A stretch of 39,200 nt of DNA from Ruminococcaceae bacterium OttesenSCG-928-A16 (GTDB taxonomy: Bacteria; Bacillota; Clostridia; Oscillospirales; Ruminococcaceae): positions 1 through 39,200 of the forward strand of contig JAJDJP010000014.1 of the NCBI GenBank assembly GCA_030267215.1, given 5' to 3'. The position numbers and the translations under genes are program-made. The stretch's first letter is position 1, and each line of letters begins with the position of its first letter. The notes under the pieces were generated by a model that was not told where the DNA came from, did not search any database, and saw only the letters and a list, made by a program, of their open reading frames with translations. This document shows, one piece after another, positions 8,180-18,907 of this stretch.

Positions 8180-9265
8180 TTGCGTAAAACAGCAGTTATT
8201 ATGGCCGGCGGCAAAGGCGAGCGTTTTTGGCCCCAAAGCCGCAGCAGCATGCCTAAGCAGTTTCTCTCGTTAACGGGGGATGGTAAAACCATGATACAGC
8301 TTACGGTAGAGCGGCTAAGCGGCCTTGTGCTGCCAGAGGATATTTACATTGTAACCAACGAAGATTACCGCAGCATTGCCCTGGCCCAGCTGCCGGGGCT
8401 GCCCCCACAAAACATTTTGTGCGAGCCAGCCCCCCGCAACACGGCCCCCTGCATTGCGTTTGCGGCGGCGGTAATAACGGCCCGCTATGGCAACGCAGTA
8501 ATGGTTGTGCTGCCGGCCGACCATATTATTAAAAACACCGCCCTTTTTACCGATACCTTTACCATGGCCGCCAAAGCAGCAGAAAAGGAAGAAACCCTGC
8601 TTACGGTGGGCGTTGCCCCCACCTACCCCGAAACCGGGTATGGCTATATTAAAATTAATACCAGCAAACAAGGCGAAGGCGAGCTTTCTCACAGCCTTTT
8701 CGCGGTAGAAAAATTTGTAGAAAAGCCGGACTATGAAACCGCAAAACAATATTTTGACGATGGCAATTATTTGTGGAACAGTGGCATGTTTGTGTGGAAG
8801 GCATCCTCTTACTATGCCAACCTGCAACGGCTTTTGCCCGATGTTTTTGCCATGGCAAAACAAATAGAAGCTGCGGTAGATACCCCCAATTTTGAAGAGG
8901 TGCTACAACAGGCTTACCACAGCAGCCCGTCGGTATCGGTAGATTATGGCATTATGGAAAAAGCCCAGCAGGTGTATATGGTACCGGCCTCTTTTGGGTG
9001 GGACGATGTGGGCAGCTGGCTAAGTTTAGAGCGCATTAACCCGCAGGACGCCAGCCAAAATGTGGCCAAGGGCAATGTGGTGCAGGTGGGCTGCGAAAAC
9101 AGCATATTTGTTAGCGAAAAACGCCTGGTTGCCGCGGTCGGTGTGCAAAACATTATTGTGGTAGCAACCGATGATGCCGTGCTGGTGTGCGACAAGGACA
9201 ATGCCCAGGATGTTAAAAAAATAGTGGAACTATTAAAGCAAAACAAAATGGATGCTTATTTATAG
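8180..9265 (+). CDS. manC: mannose-1-phosphate guanylyltransferase
   Basis: A 361-residue GTP:mannose-1-phosphate guanylyltransferase that makes GDP-mannose. The nucleotidyltransferase signature GGKGERFWPQSR is near the N-terminus (about residues 10-21). PADHII, FVEKPDYETA and NYLWNSGMFVW are family motifs, and FGWDDVGSW follows near residue 275. The length matches single-domain ManC without the fused isomerase domain. The start is TTG at 8180 rather than GTG at 8171, because AAAGGG at 8166-8171 would overlap the GTG but stands eight bases before the TTG. It is the first gene of the cluster and feeds Gmd directly downstream. Confidence 0.93.
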   Translation: MRKTAVIMAGGKGERFWPQSRSSMPKQFLSLTGDGKTMIQLTVERLSGLVLPEDIYIVTNEDYRSIALAQLPGLPPQNILCEPAPRNTAPCIAFAAAVITARYGNAVMVVLPADHIIKNTALFTDTFTMAAKAAEKEETLLTVGVAPTYPETGYGYIKINTSKQGEGELSHSLFAVEKFVEKPDYETAKQYFDDGNYLWNSGMFVWKASSYYANLQRLLPDVFAMAKQIEAAVDTPNFEEVLQQAYHSSPSVSVDYGIMEKAQQVYMVPASFGWDDVGSWLSLERINPQDASQNVAKGNVVQVGCENSIFVSEKRLVAAVGVQNIIVVATDDAVLVCDKDNAQDVKKIVELLKQNKMDAYL

Positions 9266-9387
9266 CTGGTTGGTTAGGCAAAAGGGGCCCCTGCGGTAAA
9301 TGCAACAAGGCTACCTTAAAATATAAACCCGCCCAATGGGCAGGGTGTGCATGCTTTAAAATTAAAGTAGAAAGTAAGAGGGATTGA

Positions 9388-11362
<1,975 letters not shown>

Positions 11363-13819
11363 ATGCAGCAAGGGAAAAACAGCCGGGCGGTGGTTTGCGT
11401 AACCGCGTACCATCATTTTTCAAAAGCAATCCATTCCCTTCGCTCGGCAGAAAATTTTCTTCCGGGTTTTGATTTGTATATGGTTGTGCTGGATATACCC
11501 GAGCCACTGGAAGAGGGGAATATCCATGTTTTGCCGGCACACACCCTGTTTGCACCCGAAGAAGAATTTTATACCCAAGCGTTTTTTTGCGCCGAAAAAG
11601 ATTTTGCCCAGGTGGTTGCCTGCAAAGCGGTGTTGCATTTACTTGGCCGCTACCAAACGGCGGCGGTGATAGAACCCGGCGCTGTTTTGTGCTGCCCGGT
11701 TTTGGGTTTGTGGCCGCTGTTGCAACCCAATGCGGTTTTAACGTTTGAACAGCAGCCCAACTATGGGCAGTACCCGCCGGTGTGGCTGCTGCAACAAAAC
11801 ATTTACCACAATAGCGCGGGGCTGGCCTTTTTTAACAATGGCACAAATATGCAGCGGTACCTGCAATGGTGCTTGCAAAAATTTGCCTATATTCAGCAGC
11901 AGGGGTTTTCTAGCTACAACGATATAAGCCATACCGGCACTGCCCCCAATATGCAAACCAGCTTTTATGTTTCTTGGCAGGTGTTTTTTGGGCTATTTGG
12001 GTGCCCCCATACCCCCCTGCAAGGCGAGGCCGTGGTGCTGCCACATGCCGGTGCCGATGTTGAAACCCCGGTGCTTGTTAACTTTGCGGCACTTGATAAA
12101 ACCGATAAAATACCCGCAAAACAGCCTCGGCTTGCGCAGCAGGCGGCAGAATATTTTGCGGCGGTAAAAACCCTGCCAAAGCCGGTAAACCGCTACCAAT
12201 TTAATTATTTCGAGGATGGAACCCCGGTGTTTGGCTTGCTGCGCCCCTACATAAGCCAAAACTACCGGCTGCGGTTTGCGGCAGCGCAAAACCCGTTTAA
12301 ACATTTGGCCCTGTTTACCAGCCAAACGGTAATTTTGGGCGAAGAGGGCGGCCTGCCGCTAACCCCTGTGGCCGAGGCCATTTGGCAAGCCCGGCCCGAT
12401 TTGCAGCAGGCGTTTCCAGCCTACCGCACCAACCAGCGCCTGCCGTTTATTGGCTGGGTGTTGCAAAATGGTGTGCAAGAATACCATTTAGACGAGGCCT
12501 ATGTAGCGCCCCTGCGCCATCCGTACAGCGTTGCCCTGCAACAAGAGGAAGAGCGCCGGTTGCAAGCCCAAAAACAAAAAACATTGCCCGCCCGCATTAT
12601 GCGGCGCTTGGGTTTTGCCAGCAGCGTAAAAGCGCAACCCCAAAAGCCATTGCCACCATTGCCGCAAGGGGTAAACCTGTGCGCCTATATCCGGGGAGAT
12701 TTTGGCATTGCTGAAGGCGGGCGCATTTTGGCCGATATTTTAGAGGCAGCCGAGATTCCGTTTACGGTGGTGGATATTGAGGGGGAAAAAACTTTTACCC
12801 ACACCGCCACCCGCTGGAACCACAAAATTAGCAACCAATTTTTATACAATACCAACCTAATGTTTACCAACGCAAATGGCCAGGCAGATTTTATGCGGGA
12901 CATTTCCCCTGTGGCGTTGGAAGGAAAATACAATATTGGCTATTGGGCGTGGGAACTGCCAGAGTTCCCGGACGAATGGGTGGGTTCTTTTGCGCCTTTG
13001 CAAGAGGTATGGGCACCTAGCCAATTTGCGGCCGATTCGATTGCCACCAAAAGCCCGGTGCCGGTAGTGTCTATTCCGCACTCGGTGCAGGTAGAGCTAC
13101 CCCAGCACTGCCCTACCCGGGCAGATTTTGGCCTGCCTGAAGAACCCTTTTTATTTTTGATGATGTACGATGTGCGCAGCAAAGCTGCCCGCAAAAACCC
13201 CGAAGGCGCTGTAGAAGCTTTTTTAGAAGCCTTTGAAGGGGACGACCGGGCTGCGCTGTTAATAAAAATAAATGCCCCGGCCAACTGGGATGGCGAAGAT
13301 GCTTTTTTAAATACGCTAAAGCAACATAGCAATATTTATACGCTTAACCACACCTTTTCGCGGCTAGAGGTAAATGCGCTTATCAATTGCTGCGATGCGT
13401 ATGTATCGCTGCACCGCAGCGAAGGTTTTGGGCTTGGCCCGGCCGAGGCCATGTATTTGGGCAAGCCGGCAGTGCTTACCAACTGGAGCGGTAACACCGA
13501 GTATATGACGCCGGACAATTGCTGCCCGGTAGAGTATACCATTGTAGAAATTGAGGAAGATTACGGGCCCTACAAAAAAGGGTATCATTGGGCGCAGCCC
13601 AACACCAGTTCTGCTGCAAAGCAGATGAAACGCCTGGTAGAAGACCCCGCTTGGTGCAAACAAATTGCCGAAAACGGGCAAAGAACCATCCGGGAAGAAT
13701 TTTCGCCGGCGGCCATTGGTGCGCGGGTGTTGGCACGTTTGCAGCAAATTGGGCAATTGCCCAAGCAAAACAATGCCATGGCCGAAAAAAGCTTGCAACA
13801 GGAGGAAGAAACGGAATGA
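11363..13819 (+). CDS. large glycosyltransferase: unassigned N-terminal region plus GT4-type C-terminal domain
   Basis: An 818-residue cytoplasmic protein. Residues from about 430 form a GT-B fold of the GT4 family: NLCAYIRGDFGIAEGG opens the donor/acceptor cleft, YNIGYWAWELPEFP follows, and SEGFGLGPAEAM is the EX7E motif, with GKPAVLTNWSGNTEYM after it. The first roughly 330 residues are another globular region (VVCVTAYHHFSKAIHSL, then VVLDIPEP, and a later HNSAGLAFFNNG) that recalls a GT-A-like fold but lacks a clear DxD, so it is left unassigned. A Gln/Arg-rich helical linker lies around 385-425. It starts one base after the rmd stop and overlaps the next gene by ATGA. Likely transfers mannose or D-rhamnose in the surface glycan. 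Confidence 0.85.
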   Translation: MQQGKNSRAVVCVTAYHHFSKAIHSLRSAENFLPGFDLYMVVLDIPEPLEEGNIHVLPAHTLFAPEEEFYTQAFFCAEKDFAQVVACKAVLHLLGRYQTAAVIEPGAVLCCPVLGLWPLLQPNAVLTFEQQPNYGQYPPVWLLQQNIYHNSAGLAFFNNGTNMQRYLQWCLQKFAYIQQQGFSSYNDISHTGTAPNMQTSFYVSWQVFFGLFGCPHTPLQGEAVVLPHAGADVETPVLVNFAALDKTDKIPAKQPRLAQQAAEYFAAVKTLPKPVNRYQFNYFEDGTPVFGLLRPYISQNYRLRFAAAQNPFKHLALFTSQTVILGEEGGLPLTPVAEAIWQARPDLQQAFPAYRTNQRLPFIGWVLQNGVQEYHLDEAYVAPLRHPYSVALQQEEERRLQAQKQKTLPARIMRRLGFASSVKAQPQKPLPPLPQGVNLCAYIRGDFGIAEGGRILADILEAAEIPFTVVDIEGEKTFTHTATRWNHKISNQFLYNTNLMFTNANGQADFMRDISPVALEGKYNIGYWAWELPEFPDEWVGSFAPLQEVWAPSQFAADSIATKSPVPVVSIPHSVQVELPQHCPTRADFGLPEEPFLFLMMYDVRSKAARKNPEGAVEAFLEAFEGDDRAALLIKINAPANWDGEDAFLNTLKQHSNIYTLNHTFSRLEVNALINCCDAYVSLHRSEGFGLGPAEAMYLGKPAVLTNWSGNTEYMTPDNCCPVEYTIVEIEEDYGPYKKGYHWAQPNTSSAAKQMKRLVEDPAWCKQIAENGQRTIREEFSPAAIGARVLARLQQIGQLPKQNNAMAEKSLQQEEETE

Positions 13820-14865
13820 AGGTAGTAATTACAACGGTGCAGGTTCCCTTTGTGGAAGGCGGGGCAGAGCGGTGTGCCGTGGAGTTGAAAAATGCTTTAA
13901 TTAAAACAGGTCATACAACCGAAATTATTACCATGCCATTTATGGATTATCCGCCTGAAAATTTAACCAACCACATGGCGGCGGCAAGGTTGATAAATGT
14001 AAATGAGGGTGGAGGAGGTGTGGCAGACTTGTGCATTGCTCTTAAATTTCCAGCCTATTTTATGCCACACGATAATAAAGTGATTTGGGCGTTGCACCAG
14101 CATCGCGCTGTGTATGACCTTTTTGACACAGAGCTTAGCAGGGTAAGAGATACCCCAGAGGGTAGGGCGTTACGAGATGTGATTGTGCGTGCTGATAATG
14201 CTTATTTACCTGAAGCCAAACGGATTTATACGATTGCGGAGAATGTTGCTGTAAGAATGAAAAGGTATAACAATATTACTGCAACGCCGTTGTACCACCC
14301 CTGCCCCGGCATGCAAAATTTTTATGCCGATGCGTATGAAGACTATATATTAATGCCTAGCCGCATTAACGCTACCAAACGACAAAGCCTTGCACTGGAA
14401 GCATTGCGACTGTGCAAACAAAAAGTACATTTATATTTGGTTGGCCGTGCAGACCAACCCGGAATGGAACAGAATTTACGCAATAAAATTAGAGAATATG
14501 GCCTGGAAAGCAGGGTGCGGTTGCTGGATTTTGTGCCGGAAGAAGAAAAATTAGAATTATACGCCAAAGCCCGGGCGGTGTTATTTATCCCGGTAGATGA
14601 AGACTATGGATATATTACCTTAGAGGCAATGGCGGCGGCAAGGCCGGTTATTACGGCGGCCGATTCTGGCGGGCCGCTGGAGTTTGTGCAGGATGGAATT
14701 ACAGGGATGATAACACAGCCCACCCCAGAAGAAATAGCGAAAGCCATGGATGAATTGTGGAAGCATAAAAAAATGGCCAAGCAATTTGGCGAAGCGGGTA
14801 AAAAACACTTGGCAGAGATGAATATTAACTGGGAGCATGTGGTAAAGGAGTTGACCAGACCATGA
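13816..14865 (+). CDS. GT4 family glycosyltransferase
   Basis: A 349-residue retaining glycosyltransferase of GT4. VPFVEGGAERCAVELKNAL gives the N-terminal G-rich loop. YILMPSRINATKRQ begins the nucleotide-sugar domain, and DEDYGYITLEAMAAARPVI holds the EX7E-like catalytic motif, followed by DSGGPLEFV. The start at 13816 is fixed by AGGAGG about ten bases before it and by the ATGA overlap with the previous stop; the longer frame from 13588 overlaps the previous gene. The first third (about 13850-14280) looks more AT-rich and uses codons less like its neighbours, which may mean a separate origin. It overlaps the methyltransferase gene by four bases. Confidence 0.93.
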   Translation: MKVVITTVQVPFVEGGAERCAVELKNALIKTGHTTEIITMPFMDYPPENLTNHMAAARLINVNEGGGGVADLCIALKFPAYFMPHDNKVIWALHQHRAVYDLFDTELSRVRDTPEGRALRDVIVRADNAYLPEAKRIYTIAENVAVRMKRYNNITATPLYHPCPGMQNFYADAYEDYILMPSRINATKRQSLALEALRLCKQKVHLYLVGRADQPGMEQNLRNKIREYGLESRVRLLDFVPEEEKLELYAKARAVLFIPVDEDYGYITLEAMAAARPVITAADSGGPLEFVQDGITGMITQPTPEEIAKAMDELWKHKKMAKQFGEAGKKHLAEMNINWEHVVKELTRP

Positions 14866-16244
14866 AAAATACAGAGCAGGAAATGGCAGATATTTTAAGT
14901 GTGTTAACTGGGCAACCTGCCGGCTTTGCCGGGCAAGGCGCCAGCGGCAAAACCACCCAGCAGGTGGCGGCCGTGCTGCTGGGCAAAACAGTAGAAGAAA
15001 TGGAGCAGGAGCAACAAAACGAAGAAAGCAATGAATCGTCCTCCCATTTTAGTGTTGCCATTCAACAAGCGGCCGAGCAGGCCGAAGATGTGGCCCGTGG
15101 CCAAAGTGTGCCGTATTATGCGCCACTGGGCAATAGCAAACGGTTTTTGGGGCGCTTGCTTACCGGTTTGCGCCGCCTAACCCGTCGTTTTTTAGAGTTT
15201 ATTTTTGCCCCTATTTTAGAGCGGCAAAATGTTTTTAATGCTGCGGTGGCACGGGCTACGGCGGCCAATGTAAAAGCAATTGAAATAACCGCTGCCAAAC
15301 TGCAAGAGCAGTGCCGCCTAGAGGTTGAGCAAGCAGAGCAACGAACCCAGCAAGCATTGGCGCTGGCAGCGCAACACACCCAACAAGAACTGGCCGGAGA
15401 AAAGGCGGAGCGGCAGGCTATGCAAGATAGAGTAGAGCGTGGGTATATCCAAATAAACAACAATATGATGCGTTACCTTACCAAAGGGTTTGCCACTGCA
15501 GCCCCTGCTACAGCAAGCCAACAAGCGGCAGAAAAAGCAGTGGAGAATACCCCCGGCCAAGAATTGGATACTTATGTGGATATTGACTACCTTGCTTTTG
15601 AAAATGCTTTCAGAGGCTCGGAAGAAAGCATACGTAAAAGCCAGGAAGTTTACCTGCCTTATTTGGCGGGCAAACAAAAAGTGGTGGACATTGGCTGCGG
15701 CCGTGGAGAATTTTTGGAACTGCTGCGAGATAAGGGGGTTGAGGCAACCGGTGTAGATACCTACCCCCTATTTGTAGATTTGTGCAAGGAAAAAGGGCTG
15801 AATGTGGAGCTGATGGACGGGCTTGCCTATTTAAACAGCCTGGAAGATAACTCGGTTGGGGCTATCACGGCTTTTCAGGTGGCCGAGCATTTGCCCAATA
15901 ATGCGCTGGTAAAAATGGTGGAATTGGCTTACCAAAAGCTAGAGATAGGCGGCGTTTTAATAATGGAAACACCGAATCCAACCAATCTTTCTACATTTAC
16001 AAATGCTTTTTATGTAGATCCTTCGCACACCAAGCCGGTGCACCCGGCAACGATGGCGTATTATACAGATATGGCCGGATTTAGGCAGACCAAAACAGTA
16101 TTTACAGAAAATAGTCGTTCAGATTATCGGTTGCCATTGCTAAATGCAGAAGCCGAAAATTTAGAAGAGTTTAACAATGGCATAAATATACTAACCGAAA
16201 AACTGTTTGGCAGCCAAGATTATGCTATAATTGCAACCAAATAG
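14862..16244 (+). CDS. coiled-coil SAM methyltransferase, chain-terminating type
   Basis: A 460-residue protein. Residues up to about 95 are Gln/Glu-rich and low-complexity. About 125-205 is a long Ala/Gln/Glu-rich helical stretch, a likely coiled coil. A FRGSEESIRKSQ block at about 251-262 leads into a Rossmann methyltransferase: VVDIGCGRGEFLELL is SAM motif I, GVDTYPLFVD motif II, AFQVAEHLP motif IV, then ETPNPTNLS and DPSHTKPVHP. This last arrangement is typical of methyltransferases in O-antigen and D-rhamnan clusters that cap the growing chain. In WbdD-like proteins the coiled coil acts as a ruler for chain length; applying that here is inference. ATGA overlap with the GT4 gene. Confidence 0.85.
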   Translation: MKNTEQEMADILSVLTGQPAGFAGQGASGKTTQQVAAVLLGKTVEEMEQEQQNEESNESSSHFSVAIQQAAEQAEDVARGQSVPYYAPLGNSKRFLGRLLTGLRRLTRRFLEFIFAPILERQNVFNAAVARATAANVKAIEITAAKLQEQCRLEVEQAEQRTQQALALAAQHTQQELAGEKAERQAMQDRVERGYIQINNNMMRYLTKGFATAAPATASQQAAEKAVENTPGQELDTYVDIDYLAFENAFRGSEESIRKSQEVYLPYLAGKQKVVDIGCGRGEFLELLRDKGVEATGVDTYPLFVDLCKEKGLNVELMDGLAYLNSLEDNSVGAITAFQVAEHLPNNALVKMVELAYQKLEIGGVLIMETPNPTNLSTFTNAFYVDPSHTKPVHPATMAYYTDMAGFRQTKTVFTENSRSDYRLPLLNAEAENLEEFNNGINILTEKLFGSQDYAIIATK

Positions 16245-16292
16245 GCTAAAAATAGCATGTGCCCAAAAACCGGATAGGAAGGATTTTAACAA

Positions 16293-18674
16293 ATGAAAAT
16301 AGCGATGCTGGCCCCCAGCCCAATACCCTACACCATTGGCGGCGCCGAAAATTTAGCCTGGAGTTTGTGCGAAAACCTGAACCAAAAATCCTCGCATCAG
16401 GTAGAGCTTATTAAGGTGCCGGTGCGCGAAGATAATTTTTGGAATGTAATAAAAGCTTACCACACCTTTTATACAATGGATCTTTCGCACTTTGATGTTG
16501 TTATTTGCAGCAAGTACCCGGCCTGGATGATACGCCACCCCAACTGTTTGTACTATGTGTTGCACTGCCTGCGTGGCTTATACGATACCTACCATTTTAC
16601 AAGGCAGCCCTTAGAAGTGGAAAAAGGAAATGTCGAAATAGATAAAATAGTAGAATACATTCAACTGCACCCAAACCCCGAGGATTTGGATGAGTTTTTT
16701 GAATTGCTGTTTGCGCTGGAAGAAAAAGAAGGGGAGATTCCGCCGGAATATTTTGCGTTTCCGGGGCCTTTTATTCGGGCAATCGTGCATTATATGGATT
16801 CTTTTGGCCTGGGGCAAAACAGGCCTCCCTATTACTATGCTATTTCTAAAACGGTAAAAAACCGAACCGAGTATTTCCCACAAGGCGCTGAGGTAAAGGT
16901 GATTTACCCACCTATATCGTTAAAAGAGTATAAAACCGGCGAATACAAGCATATTTTTATGGTAAGCCGGCTAGACAATGCCAAGCGCATTGATTTGCTG
17001 ATACAAGCCATGAAACTGGTGAAGAGTGATGTGAAACTATACATTGCCGGCACCGGCCCACAAGAGGCTGAACTAAAAGAGCTTGCCAAAGACGACCCTC
17101 GCATAGAGTTTGTGGGCTTTGTTACCAACCAAGAGGTGGACGACTATTACGCCAATTGTTTGGTGGTGCCGTATTTTCCGCACGAGGAGGATTACGGTTT
17201 AATTACCATAGAAGCAATGAAACACAAAAAGCCGGTAATTACCACCACCGATGCCGGCGGGCCTACCGAGTTTGTGGTAAACGGCGAAACCGGTTTTGTG
17301 GTGGATGTTGACGCAATGCAGATAGCAGAAAAAATTGATTATTTGGCCAAAAACACCGCCGCTGCCCAAGAAATGGGCGAAAAAGCATACCAAAAGGTGC
17401 AGGACATAAACTGGGACAATGCAGTGCGAGACATGGTGGAGGCTTTTGATATTCAGCAGCAGGCCCTTACAAACAGCCGCCCCCAAATAACAGTGTCTTC
17501 TACGTTTTCGGTTTGGCCGCCCATGGGCGGTGGGCAGGCTCGCATTTTTGGCTTGTACCAGCAGCTTGCCAAACAATACGATGTTGAACTAATTTGTTTT
17601 TCTGCCAACGAGAGCACAGGCAGCCGGCTGATTGCACCCGGCCTGCGCGAAACTAAATTGCCCAAAGGGGCCGAACATTTGGCAAACCAGAGGAGAATAG
17701 ATGCCAAGCTAGCCGCACCGGCAGAGGGTATTGCAAACCTTGCGTATTGCAACGACACCCCCCACTTTGTTAAGCAACTGCAAAAAAGCTATGCCAACAG
17801 CAAGCTGGCCGTTGTTACCGAGCCCTATACCTGGAACCTGGTAAAGCAGGCAATAGGCAATACCCCCTTTATATACGAAGCGTTAAACGTGGAAATTATT
17901 TTGAAGGATGCGATTCTTTCGCCGGGGCCGGGAAAACAAGAAGCGCTGGATTTGGTGCGCAAGGCTGAGCGCGAATGCTGCGAAAAAAGCCTGTTTATAA
18001 TGGTTTGCTCGCAAGAAGACAAGGATAAGCTGGTAGAGCTTTACGATGTATCGGCAGAAAAAATAACAATAGTGCCCAATGGGGTAAATAGCAAAGAAAC
18101 CCACTTTACCACACAGGACCAGCGGCGTTTAAACAAACTGAAAATGGGGTTGGCGAACGAAAAAATTGCTTTATTTATGGGTAGCTGGCACGGCCCTAAC
18201 CTAGAGGCCGCCGCAGAAATTATTAAGCTGGCGCCGCAGTGCCCCGGGGTAAAGTTTATGCTGCTGGGCAGCCAGTGTGCTTATTTTAAAAACAAACCAC
18301 TGCCGGCAAACGTTGCCCTGCTTGGCAAGGTAACCGAAAAACAAAAACACACAATTTTTGCCACGGTAGATTTTGCGCTTAACCCCATGCGGTCGGGCAG
18401 TGGCACCAACCTTAAAATGTTTGATTATATGGCCGCTGGGCTGCCGGTTATTACCACCGAATTTGGCACAAGAGGTATTGAGCGAAAAGATTTGTTTACC
18501 ATTGCCGATACCACAGCCGAGTTACTGCAAGCCATAGAAGAGTTTACCCTTGAAAAAGAAGATGCCCGCATACCCGAAGCACGCAAGTATGTGGAACAAG
18601 AGTTTGACTGGAAGCCAATAGCTGCCAAAGTAGCCCAAAAAATAGAAAGCGTATTGTATAGTCAATTAAATTAA
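16293..18674 (+). CDS. tandem fusion of two GT4 glycosyltransferase domains
   Basis: A 793-residue protein made of two GT-B enzymes end to end. Domain 1 (about 1-385): IPYTIGGAENLAWSL at the N-terminus, HIFMVSRLDNAKRID, then EEDYGLITIEAMKHKKPVI carrying the EX7E-type motif and DAGGPTEFV. Domain 2 (about 395-793): WPPMGGGQARIFGLY, IVPNGVNSKE, ALFMGSWHGPN, and a C-terminal block SGTNLKMFDYMAAGLPVI with Lys in place of the first Glu, a variant common in GT4 proteins of this kind. AAGGA lies nine bases before the ATG. It is the last gene of the cluster. Two activities in one chain would suit alternating linkages in a repeat unit. Confidence 0.92.
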   Translation: MKIAMLAPSPIPYTIGGAENLAWSLCENLNQKSSHQVELIKVPVREDNFWNVIKAYHTFYTMDLSHFDVVICSKYPAWMIRHPNCLYYVLHCLRGLYDTYHFTRQPLEVEKGNVEIDKIVEYIQLHPNPEDLDEFFELLFALEEKEGEIPPEYFAFPGPFIRAIVHYMDSFGLGQNRPPYYYAISKTVKNRTEYFPQGAEVKVIYPPISLKEYKTGEYKHIFMVSRLDNAKRIDLLIQAMKLVKSDVKLYIAGTGPQEAELKELAKDDPRIEFVGFVTNQEVDDYYANCLVVPYFPHEEDYGLITIEAMKHKKPVITTTDAGGPTEFVVNGETGFVVDVDAMQIAEKIDYLAKNTAAAQEMGEKAYQKVQDINWDNAVRDMVEAFDIQQQALTNSRPQITVSSTFSVWPPMGGGQARIFGLYQQLAKQYDVELICFSANESTGSRLIAPGLRETKLPKGAEHLANQRRIDAKLAAPAEGIANLAYCNDTPHFVKQLQKSYANSKLAVVTEPYTWNLVKQAIGNTPFIYEALNVEIILKDAILSPGPGKQEALDLVRKAERECCEKSLFIMVCSQEDKDKLVELYDVSAEKITIVPNGVNSKETHFTTQDQRRLNKLKMGLANEKIALFMGSWHGPNLEAAAEIIKLAPQCPGVKFMLLGSQCAYFKNKPLPANVALLGKVTEKQKHTIFATVDFALNPMRSGSGTNLKMFDYMAAGLPVITTEFGTRGIERKDLFTIADTTAELLQAIEEFTLEKEDARIPEARKYVEQEFDWKPIAAKVAQKIESVLYSQLN

Positions 18675-18857
18675 AAACCAGTTCGGTTTTTAATCGGCAG
18701 GCGAAGCCTGCCGGCGCCTATGCAGATGCATATAATTGACTATGAACGGTATAAAAACTCGCCCTTGCGGGTGAGTGCGCGAGCTTCTTCGCGCCTTCAA
18801 AACTGGCAAGTTTTGAAGTTTATCGAGTATAGTGGGCGAACGGATATTCGCAATAGC
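18658..18857. repeat. array of abutting hairpins, unknown element
   Basis: This 200-base stretch, which begins inside the last codons of the GT4 fusion gene, is almost wholly inverted repeats. An 11-bp outer pair (18658-18668 with 18733-18743) encloses hairpins 18671-18693 (9 bp), 18695-18713 (8 bp) and 18719-18732 (6 bp). Then come three hairpins with no base between them: 18757-18776 (8 bp, one wobble), 18777-18794 (6 bp) and 18795-18818 (10 bp perfect). A fourth, 18836-18851 (5 bp), precedes the terminator at 18858. No open frame of note. It may be a REP/MITE-like element or a structured RNA 3' end. Confidence 0.7.
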
Positions 18858-18901
18858 AAAAACCAAGGCTCTCGCTTATGTAAGCGAGAGCCTTGGTTTT
18901 T
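18858..18901. terminator. strong bidirectional terminator
   Basis: A perfect 21-bp inverted repeat (18858-18878 with 18881-18901) around a two-base centre, with A5 on the 5' arm and T5-6 on the 3' side, so it works in both directions. It lies between the convergent GT4 fusion gene (+) and SpoIID-domain gene (-). Confidence 0.93.
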
Positions 18902-18907
18902 TAACAA

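Noticed and set aside
13588-13815. Upstream extension of the GT4 gene to 13588
   Set aside because: It would overlap the preceding glycosyltransferase by over 200 bases; AGGAGG and the ATGA overlap fix the start at 13816.
18658-18901. CRISPR array
   Set aside because: The repeated structure is of different hairpins, not identical repeats with unique spacers, and no cas gene is near.
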